A stretch of 64,000 bases of DNA from Branchiostoma floridae. Taxonomy: Eukaryota > Chordata > Leptocardii > Amphioxiformes > Branchiostomatidae. The stretch spans positions 11,513,354 to 11,577,353 of the forward strand of contig NC_049986.1 in assembly GCF_000003815.2 (NCBI RefSeq), written 5' to 3'. How positions within the stretch are numbered: the stretch's first letter is position 1; each line of letters begins with the position of its first letter. A program made the translations under genes and the position numbers. This document shows positions 11,601-23,600 of this stretch, piece by piece. The notes under the pieces were generated by a model. It was not told the DNA's origin. It saw only the letters and a program-made list of their open reading frames with translations, and ran no database searches.

Positions 11601-14600
11601 AGCTTAGTTTAACGTACGTCTGTTTTCCAGCGGACTGGGTGCTGTGGGTATCCTGGGGCTGACCGGGTTCCTTGGTGGGAGTACTGGTGCTGGGGTGAGG
11701 GTCATTCTCACTTTTGCGGGAGACTGTGCATCAAAGTCCTGTATATATAGTGGAGATAACAGGTTAGAACTCACTAAAATACTGCTAAAATTCCTGTTGA
11801 GGCATATCAAGATACTTCCCATAATCATATGACTAAGATGGGCTTAAACCTAATATTGCTATCTATCCATCACACACTAAACAAGATACAATGATTCTCA
11901 AAAATACAATAGTATCTTTGGTAAATAGTAGTTAGTATCCAGTATTTGATTATTCTGCTGCTGTGTTTAAATAGCATCATGCTAACACTAGGCAATCAAG
12001 TAAAAGATTTAATGTCAAACTACAACTTTGCTAGTCTCTTTACATGCATCACATCCACATATAGTGTTGATGACATAAACATCAGAAAAGTCACTGTAGA
12101 GGGTAGGTCTGATACTCACCCTAGGCGGTGGAGGGGGTGCTAGAAGAGAGAGAAAAAAATTGTCAAAAGTTTATAAATTTTCCTATGTTCTTGTAATAAT
12201 CTGATGCTCTGTGCATTGTATTCAGTTGTTCACTTATATAGTACAACAGTTGAATAATAACATGAGAAGCACAATGACCAAAGAAATATTTCTGAAAGTT
12301 CAAAGCTATGGGAACATTTGAATGCCTTACCATCTGTCTTGCAGGCCTCCAAATATCCTATGCATTCTTTATGGCACATCTTGCCACAAACTGTAAAAAA
12401 CATGGAAGAGATATACATCTGACACAACAAAAGTTAAAAGAGTCAAGGAGGATCTAACAATTATTTAGTGAAGTCTGCGTGTTTGATGTCCTCTTTAAAA
12501 ATGCCACCTAAAATTTAAGTTGCCTAAAATTGAACTCACAGTCCTTGTCACTACCATGCTAAGTTTCTACATCTTATGTCACTTTCTTGTCATAGAAATC
12601 CACGATATTTACCAGAACAGAAATAGCCCTGATAGAAAATGCCCCGGAGCAGCTTGCTGCAGACACTGCATCTTGTGGGTTCCTTGAATGTGTACATCTC
12701 TAACTGGTGAGTGGCTCCCTTTCCCTGGGTCAGCTGCCTGGGACACAGGTTATCCCTGAAAACAAACACATCTTATCATTCTAAATATAATTTCATTCAG
12801 GTTGGTAGAACATAGGATATTGGAGATTTCTTAATAATACCTCTTTAATACCTGCTGGCAGGAAGCATAACTCCATTTAGAAGCTCTGAGGAAGATGTCT
12901 CACAGACATAGAAACATCAGCAGGTAAGAGGCATTCTAGTTGTGCAACAGAAATCTCCAAATATCCTACTTTCCAAGTAGACATTTCATCATTGAGTATA
13001 ACTGATGCAGCATGGAGCCTTAGAAGATTTTCTTTGCTATACCTTTAACTGTTAAGTAGTTTCTCGTAATGAAATTTGATGACAAAAAATCATTTATAAC
13101 AACACACAGGACTCTTTAAGCTGATCAATTCATTAATGCATAATCCCTGACAACATCATTTCTGGACCTTCCCACTTACAGTGCCATGCTGACTGCCTCC
13201 AGCCATTTTCTCTTCAGCTCAGACGTCTTGACATAAACCGTCCAGCCACAGGCTCCTCTCTTGTCCGACATCTCCCAGTAGTGATTCCACTGTTTACAAA
13301 TAAAAAACACAGTCTTGAGGCTGACAAAACTAAACAATATTGCAATAGAAATATGCCATTCTAAATATGTATGGGCAACATTAATTGAAATTTTCACATA
13401 TAACATGTAGCATGATAATTCACGCATGTTGGTAACACGTTATGGAAAAAGCTTAACTATTTTCTGTATTTTATTGGAAAATAGTTTAACTTTTCCAGAA
13501 ATTTCAACATGTTGGTATGAGGCTGGCTTGTGGCAAAGCAACTTGTTGATGACAAGGGCATGAAGGAGTACAAAAAGGATAATTTGGATAAATCTTTAAC
13601 AACATCTTAGGGTGCACAAAACGAATGTCACACCACACAACATGGCAATGATGTGGATGATACAAAATTAAATCTGCTGAACTGAATATCTCAATTTTGT
13701 ACTCACCAACAGACCAGTGACACAAAGCCAGGCATACTAAGGAAATGTGTGACATCAAACAACATCTTTTGGGAATTGCAAATATCTGCACAAGTACTTC
13801 TGAGAGAAACAAGCATCTCCTTAGAAGTGACGACCACAGAAATTGAACTGTGTCGAAAGAATATTATGCACTTCTAGGGATAACTGTAGAAAGGTAATTT
13901 GTGAACTATTTGAATAATAAAAGAATTCACAATTGAACGATATATGGATCCTCAAAAGTGTTTTGAATTCTGTTTAATACAGAATATCTCTAGACCCAAA
14001 AGAAATAATACAGAATTAAAAGCTTCCTTCGTCCTACCCTATCCCTGGCGAAGAAGCCCTTCTCAGGTACTGCATTTCTACACTCATCTATGGTCTGATC
14101 ACTGAGCTCCAGCACATCCTTCAGGCTGTACGTGTCACCCTGCAGGCAGAGAAAGGTTTTATAAGTTACAAATTTGTCTTCTGTATCTGTATCTATATAG
14201 CCGGTAACACAGCAGCTTCGCAGGCACGCGGCGCGGCAGCAGCTGGTTATATTACACCAAAGGACCCATCACACCTAACTTTTGCACATCTATCTGCAAG
14301 CATTCTTTGAAACTATCCAGGGATGATGCCCCTACTGTGCTTGGTGGTAACAAATTCCACTCTACTATAGTTCTGGGAAAATACGAATTTTTGAACACAT
14401 CAATCCTAGGTTGGTAACTCTTGTACTTATCAGTCAGTACATCTTAACTTGTTTTACTAGACTTGTCTGTCATCAGAAGGTTAGCGAAAAACAGTCTTCT
14501 TTTAACATGTGGTAACAACTAAAATACAGCGCTTCACTATCACACAGACATCATTACCATGCATAATAAAGCCTAGACAAGCAGTACAACATATAGAAGG

Positions 14601-17600
14601 CTGGTGGCAGGCAAATAGAAATTCTAAAAGGGTAGAAAGAAATGAAGAAAGAAGAACTGCAGAAAGAGAGAGGAGACAGCAAAAGTGAGCACCTGACAGT
14701 TGGGAATGATATATTCCGACATCCTACTGGATCTCTGCAGCACATTCAAAGGTGGCAGCAATGATTAAACAATCAACGAGAACACTGCTAGAAAACTACA
14801 CACATTTGGTAAGGGCACACACACAGAGCATAGAAAATAACTTGCTGAATAATACAGAGAATATTTCAGAATGACAGATGACAGCAGTATTAGCAAGAAA
14901 TAAATGACTACACCAAGGAGTAAATACATGATAACTGACCCTAAGTGGCTTGCACAATACCATGGCTTTGTCAAACAGGAAACAGTATCTGGGGACAGAA
15001 ATGGCATCATGATACCACTGTTAAAGATACCACTGTTATTTTAAGGTCTTGTATATATTTTTCAATATGTTGTTTCTCCATTGACAGCTATAGCCAGACT
15101 GGCAAAAATTACTAACAGAAATTAAATTATATTCACTTGATTATGAAGTGTAGTTTGGTTGCTGTTTCACAATATTACCAAAATATGAGTCTTGACTTCT
15201 CTTTAAATGAATGTAACTTTGTTTCTCAATACAATTCTCCATCCTGTAATTACCAACAATGAGATAAATCTTCCTTTAACATGTCCTGACCTATTCTGAA
15301 CATTGTTATCTCTCTGGTTCTTGAATCTCAGTTCTCCGTCTCGCAGTAGTCTTCCATAATCTGACAGGTCTTTCCCCTCGGGATAGTCTGTGATACTGGA
15401 GAGAATGACCAACAGGTAGTGGTATGTTTACTCAAACTACAGTATTTCTATCATTAGCAGAAGCTCAAAGTAAATATATGTATCTGACTGTCTTTTACAT
15501 ATTTACTCTTGATATTCCTTTGAACAGTTAAGAATTTTCCAAATTTCGTGTTCACAATAAAACAGCTAATAGATCTGACTCTTGTTACTTATCAGGTAGC
15601 CAGTGACTTTACTGAATAGAAAGTATGTACAATTAAACATTGAACTACATGTTTCTGACCAAACAAAACATATTGTGGAGACAGCAAACAATGTCCTACG
15701 TGAGATAAAAACACCATATATCTGCTTCTGGCAGCCAATATACAATGTCAACCTATGAAACACAGAACATTTTACCAGAAAACTAACCAAACTAAGATTC
15801 TGTACAAGGAACCAATTTTTCTTTTCTCACCTCTCTTGAACCTTCCTGATGGTCTCTACTGTCTCATTATCTCTCTTTACTTCATTCACATACTGTGCTA
15901 AATCCTGCAGGAGAGACATGAACATGTTAGTACGGCCAAAACTGTTAGCTTTTGTTACCTAATGTTCTTTACCCTTATTTCAGCACCAAGGACAGAAAAG
16001 ACCAGGATTTTTAAGATTTATTTTTTCATAGAAGTGCTGGCCCACTTGTGATATGAAATACAAGTACCTTATTATGGTTATTTCTAATGGCACTTGATTG
16101 TTTATGATTAGTTTTGCATGTACAAGAGTTTGGTGACTATGGACAGTAAGGTGTTCTTTCATGTGTTACCTGCATAGCTGCTAGTGCTTGTTCCAGTCCT
16201 TCCTTCTCTTCCTTGGGGGCCATTGGGGTTTTCTGAATGTGCTTGATAAGTTCCTATAGAGAAAGAAATCACTTAAGCAAGCATTGACCACATTGGGTAA
16301 CTTTTGAAACAAAAAACTAGCTAGAATGATATTTAGTCACAGTATCATCATTCAACTCTGTGACAAGGGGGTGTACAAACTTAGCCATGTATGGGACTGT
16401 GTTCTCACCACAAAAGTGCCTACTACATCGGCTACATATATAGCAGCAAGAAGCAGAACTCCCATTAGAAGCTGAGGCAGATGTCTAACAGGAATCAAAA
16501 CATCAGCAGGTAAGATCAACTGGTTGTGTAAAAGAAAACTCTGCTATTCTATGACCAACCAACCTGATGAAAGTATTTTTGGAATTCATTCAACTCTGTA
16601 GTCATGTCAAACTTCAGGGTAACAAAACACTATGGGTGAATCTAGTGAAGTTTGCTATCTCTGATTGTCAGTTGAAATGAGAAGGACTTACCCTGAGCAG
16701 AAGATGGTACTTGAGAACCCTCTGCATAGGCACACTCAGCAGGTCTCTCAGGCGGAACTTCCCCTGGTTACACGCCATCTGACATGTCTGGGTGGGAGAC
16801 AGGGGGCATGTAATCACAACTCATCCTGTCAAGCTTTAAATTATCTTTTTTACCACTCCAAAACTGCAAAACATGCATTCTATGATTTCCACTACTAGCC
16901 TGAGTACCATTCTCCGTGGTGACTTCTGGCTCAATACTTTTGCTTGCTAACTCCGTTGTAAGCAAGCAAAAGTATTGATCCAGCGGTCACTATGGAGGAT
17001 GGTACTCAGGCTATTCCACTACATCCTGTACATATCATTTTGGAAACTTATAGCCTGATAATCCTAGAAACTAGCTAGTAAAAGTAACAAACCTTGATAT
17101 GAGACCAACAACAAACGGAAAATAGGTGATATAACTATCTTTAAAACTTACATTAACTACTAACGTAAGGTTACCAGTTTACGTGCAGGACCAGTTTACG
17201 GTCACTTATTGGTTGATGCAGACTTCGAGGTCAATTGTAAAAAAGAAAATTCTCTTGAGTAGGAAAGAAGTACGTTTATATCATCTATGTGTCTTGCCTT
17301 ATTTATCCTATAACTTTGCATCCAGCAAATCACGTCTGAAAAATCCGACAACAATTTACATTTACGCTTGAGTGCGCACAACACTATTACAGATGACCCG
17401 GTTCTGATCGTAATTCTAGACGGCTATTTTCGTCCCCTCTTTAAAATCCAACAAACTCTTTATGAATTGAAACATCACCTCAAACCGAACCTGGAGTTCT
17501 TATCTCAAGAATGCATGGTGATTTTATGTATGTTGTCCAAGGAAACTCTTATAAACTGCATAAAAACAAGTGACTGTCCTCGCCGAGCGGGCACATAGTA

Positions 17601-20600
17601 GTTTTCGAACGCCATGTTGCATCACGTGACTTGCCCGTTATTTAAAGCTTGCTGCACTGGAGAGCGAGAAATTGTCGCAAGGGGCGCTGTTGGGGCTAAT
17701 TTATGTGGGGAGGGCACGGCGTGAGGAAGCCACATGTATACTGAACGCGTTTTAAGGCCAGTTCCTATCTATACAGGTGATAACAACATCCAAATGCGTT
17801 GCCATTATTATGAGTAGCATTGTGCAAGTTGTCGAACAGCATGGCGCTCTGAGTGGCGTTCTGCTGGGGCAAAGATGACTTACCGATAACGTTTAGCGGC
17901 GATGCAAAGTGGCGGCATGGCCATATGTATACAATTTATCCATTGTGTTATCTCAGTGAACTACGTGGGGGACTTTTAAGGGAAATGATCAGATATATGT
18001 CCTTTAGAAAAATAACCTCATGGAGAAACACCCAACTGACCGTAAATTGGTCACCCTGGAAGAATTCTTGGCTGCAGACTTGTTTATTAAAGACGCTAGT
18101 ACGGCGAGAAATCCTCAGAAGAAATATGATGCCACACAGAGCTTGACGCAGACCGACTTTGATGTCTTCCAATTAAGGACAGCTTTTCACTTCCCGACCT
18201 GCGCGCTTTCCATAAAACGGCATTATTAACAAATCGACCGTAAACTGGTAACCTTACGTTACCTTTCCACACTTGTATGTATGAAAATTATTTAAGAAAC
18301 AGTTACTGTAGTATTGATGTGATAGATTGCACATGGAGTGATATCTAAAAGATCAAGCCTTGTAGCAGGCTATTTTTTATAGAAACATCAGTTCTTACAT
18401 TTACTTGTCCTGTACAGACCTTTTGGTATGCATAAAGGTACACATAAATGCTTGGTGAAAGACTAATAAAACACACATTTATAACTAATATGTGCCACAG
18501 TGACTGACAATTAATGTAGCTACCAGTATAGTTTAGACACAAGATAGCACAGTACAGCAGAATACATCACATCACAATGGCAAAATACATGTACAACAAT
18601 GCAACACAACACACAATACAACACACAAACTAAACATACTGCACCACCTGAAGGTCCTTTTAACTGCACAAAACTTGAAACATCATCTCAACATTTTTTA
18701 GAAATAGCTGCACAGATTTGCAGGTTCATTTTCTGTTTGAATTTATGAAAAAAAAATTTATGCCATATGTTTTCATGTGAGATTGTTTGTAGGTCTACAA
18801 TAAATAATTTGATTTTTTGTTTTGTTATTCCACAAGAATTGATACAAATTTGTCATTCTACAGTGAAGGTTCTTTGTGAAGCCTCTGTACTTGTGGCCAG
18901 CACAAAAATATGAAGTACTGAAAGCACTACAGAAAAGACTGCCCGCAAAAACTTGAAGTCCCAAAAATGGCTGTGGTAAGAAATAAACCACTTGTAGTCC
19001 TGGACACAGTTAAAAGGACAGATTGGGACTCCACAGATGAGAGCTACCTCCAGTTGTACCTGCCCAAGTCCGCGCAGCTGGGACTGGCCGCATGCCGGAG
19101 AGAACAGAGCAAGATAGCAATGTAGAACACTTCAACAACACACTTGCCATAGTTAGTCACGAGAGGGTTAGACCAAGGTACATGTACCAGAAAAATCAGT
19201 TAGTAAGCATTTCAAGTCAACGTTTTCCCTTCTGCAGGCTCATTTTTACATCACTTTCGGTGGAGTTGCAGCAAGTTACAGTATACTGAACAGTATAAAG
19301 GAGGAGATTTTTTTGTAGACAGAATTTCACAGCACTAATCTGAATTCATGTCTTTTAAACACCTTTTAGGACACACACTAACTTGTGACTAAGTATCCCC
19401 AGTAAACTTAACAAACAGAAGGTAATCAATACTGAGGTACATACTTCCAAATATATGTTGTCTTTTTTTTCAAAATCAGGTCTTACTTTCTACAATGTAC
19501 ATCATCTGGCTTTCCAAATTGAAAACGATTTAGATACAGGTAGGCCAAACACAGTATCGGCAAGTGTGTTGCCATTATTGACTTATTGAGGAGAAACAAC
19601 GTCAGAAGAACAAGCATGGCTGTAAGCATTCAAAAGCAAAGAGCAGGTCAGTGAGAAAATTGAATGATCCAGCTTATCAATTCTGAAATATACATCAAAG
19701 TTATCTCAAAGGCAAGTATCTGACAGTAGAGAAAGAAAGATAGGGGATAATATGAACAACAATTCCCTTGTACTTTCAAGATACACAACAGTCATTAGAT
19801 GTGGGGTTAAATACACAATCATTTAGACATTCATCTATACAGAAAAAGAAGACTGCACACTGCACATTCATTTAGAATTCGTTAACATGAACATTCTTGT
19901 GGAAATTGAATACAAACATGTAGTACAACAGCAGCTACAATGATTTTCTTGCGACATGCGAAAGACAAGATGGCAATTAGTACTAGTAGGTAAACTCCAA
20001 GCAGATCCTACAGTGCCATAAGATAGTATCAAAGCTGGCCAAGGAGTATAGCTAGCCAAAGGGAGTCAAACGGGCACCTACGGTGGGTTTGATACTACGC
20101 CACTGTGGATCTGCTTGGAGATTACTAGTAAGTACTGGTAATAAACTTCCCTAAAGGCACTGAAAATTTGATAACTTTGACAACAGAACAAAGAACACTG
20201 TACGACAAAACATTCATATTAGAGAGTCAAAGTTTACCTCGATTTTGGTCCTGACTTCAGGCTTCCTCTGACACAGACTGTCCACATGGTCCTGCCCATA
20301 CTGCATGTCGGAGCAGTACTGCCCGTAAATCAACATCCTGTCCTTCCAGTCCAGGAAACACTTGCTGATGTTGTTTGTGTGCTGGTGCCGCGAAGCCTTC
20401 TCCAGGTCTTGGAGAAAACCCTTGTGGACATTGAACAGGTCCTGGGGAAAAGATGTTATAACATTCAGGTTTAGCAGAAAAAGGTGATGCTTCATGTAAA
20501 GAACACTGTTTCATCTTCGAACACTCTTTAATGGCTCACATTCATTTTTTTCCTTGAAAGAAAAGCAGTTTGAACAGAGAGGATTTTCCGTCTTAGGACA

Positions 20601-23600
20601 AAATCTCCCTTTGAAATTGTTAAGGACACTGGTTGAACATGTTAAAGCACATCTATTTCGAAACCATATCAACTACTTTCAGCATTAATTCCAGGCTTGT
20701 CTTCACAGTGTCATGTTTTCTTATATCAAACGGGAACCTTGAGTCTACTTAACATCTATGGGATTTAAACAAGTACAGTAGCTCATTTCCTGACCTGTAT
20801 GTTAATGAAGATGATCTGCTCATCGTCTGTGGAGATGATGTTCCTCAGAGGCAGGATGAAGTACTGGACAGAAGGAAACATTCACATCAGCCTTTTAACA
20901 AGTAGACTGCAGTACTCCCTGCTAAAGCTAGATGGCACTGCAAGATAGTGTCCATGGGCTCTTCTATTTTTCACCATAGATGAATGAATTATGATATATG
21001 TATTCTGTGCCATAATGGGTTTCTTTAAAAAATGTTGTCTTTGTTCCTGCAGTGTTATCTACATGGATGTCACCATTTGAATTTGGGTTCAATAACCTCT
21101 CAACTGGCATCCATCCAATTATGGGTTCAGCTCTATTCACAAAAGGCCTACAGCAAAAAAAGAACTGATTACTCTGCATTCCACATTGACTAGGGGCTTA
21201 TTCTCGCTGCTTCGTATGTTGGTTGGCGTAGACCAGTAAAAAGCCCCTCAATACTGGGTAAATGGCATAATGTTTGTTGTGGTTTTACCTGCACAATCAT
21301 GTTCAAAGCTTCCACATAGTTCTTCTCTGTGTCCAGCAGTTCTTTGACCACATAGTTCTTCTTCTCATGGACAGATAGTGACTTCTGGATGGGTTGTTGC
21401 TGTAAAGACAGAAGGAAAACTATTTGAGACTAGAAAGGCCGACATTTGCTTGATAGCAAATACAGCATATTTCAGCCATCTCCCTCCCCATGCAACAATA
21501 GACTATTTCAAAATCACCCATTTGAAAAATCACTTTTACTGATGACGATTTAACCCAAAAATGAATCTTACAAAATTCCCCCGTTCAAGAATGGACTCCA
21601 GTGCACCCTATGTGAATTTGCACAATAGACCAGTGCAGAAATACTCACACTGAAACATTGGCGTTTTGAATAAGAAACCAAATCCAAAATTGAATTTAGC
21701 AAAAAAGGTCCCAGTGCATGAAAAGGTATGATAGACCAGTCTAAAAACACTTCCACTAAAAATTGAATTTTGAATCATCACCCGTCCAAAACTGAATTTG
21801 AAAAAATCTCCCTTCCGTGTGCAAAAATGGACTCTTCCATGTAAAGTAGAGCAGTCCAAAAATAAATCCGTTAAAATAGGACTTTGACATATTATTAAAT
21901 CACTGAAGTCCAAAAAGATGGATTTTTAAAAAAGTGCAAGAATGGACTCTTCCAGCACATCCAAGTAAAATTGCAAATTAGACCAGTCCAAAAATAACCC
22001 TACTGAAAGACTTTGACAAACTAGAAGTCACCAAAGTCCAAAATATGAATTTAAAAAAAATCCCCCCTCCGTGTGAGAATAGACTCTTCCAGCACACTTT
22101 CTGTAAAATAGCGAAATAGACCTGTCCAAAAATACACCCACTGAAAGACTTCACCAGTCCAATGATGAATTTTAAAAAAATGAACCCCTCCGTGTAAGAA
22201 TGGACTCTTCCACATAACACCGGGCTCGCTGATTGGCTGCCACCTCCCCCTTTTTAGGATATAGATTCAGGCTAAGTGATTGGTTACCTATCTAATTAGA
22301 TTAAATAGACATAGATGCCAGTAGGTGCAATCTGCAGCTGGGGGTCAATGACCTTAAGATCATTGACCCCTCTGGCTATTGGAAAATGACAACAAAAATC
22401 CCCAAATATATCATTTTGAAGTAGATTATGACAAAAATTATACATGTGTCATTTGAATAAATATCTAGTGCACCCTTTTACCAAAATTTAGGTCATTTGG
22501 TTTTAAAACCAGAGCACCAGAGCCAAAAGTGTACGTTTTTGCAGGTAAGAACAGGTAAGCGATTTGCAGAGAATCGAACGGGGTGAGACTGTTCACGCAG
22601 TGAAGGAAATCGCGCGGGTTCGATTCTCTTCACTTGAATGCGGAGCGCGCACGGCGATGGCGAGCCTACACTACCGTGCGAGACTATTCCCTTGGTGATG
22701 AAACGCGCACGGGCGCGATTCTCATCCCTTGAAGGCGGAGCGCGCACGGCGATCGTGAGCCAATACTATACTACCGGCCTACTAGACATATCTGTATTGC
22801 CCATTTGTATTGGATTATCTGTATTGCTCATTTGTCAGCACATCTTATACTTCCCGGCATATACGACATTACGAAGTTACGCACCAGTAACTTACCCAGC
22901 GGAGGGAGGGGGCAAATAAATTGCACATGTACTAGGATTGAGCAAGCTCCTTGGATTGAGCAAGACACAAACAACGCACTCACGATACTGAGACTTACAA
23001 TTTAGTTACAAACCTTTATTTAGACATTTGTATCATAATCAAGAGTGAAAAGGACATGAAGTCAATAGTATTGTTTTCTTTTTCTACAGGTACAAATGGA
23101 ACGTCGACAGTTTCGATCTAACTCTGAGCAGCGCTAAAGTATGAAGATGAACGATGTACATGAACTTACAGGCTGGCGCTGGCCGAACGAGCGACGTGCA
23201 GCTAATACTAGTATTCAGATATATGTATGTACAAGTATTACACGATGGAATAAAGATGTACGCAGGTCGAGATATCGCACAGAATCTAAATTCTACGTGG
23301 AAACATTAACTACGTAACTCAGACACATAAACTGAACATAGCACTCACCGGGTCAAGTTTTGGCGGCACATTTAAATGTAAAAAATAATAAACCTTCAAT
23401 AACTGTTCAGAATCTTACAGATACATTTACACTGTCATTTGATTTGTCACAATTTCTTATCATAGCAGGCCGAGATATCGTACATAAGCATTTAAATTCT
23501 ACCTGGAAACATTAACTACGCTACTTGGACAAAGAAAAACATGGCGTCTTGGAATGATGACGCTAACCCGTCATGCACTGCGGGTCAACTTTTGGCGGCA

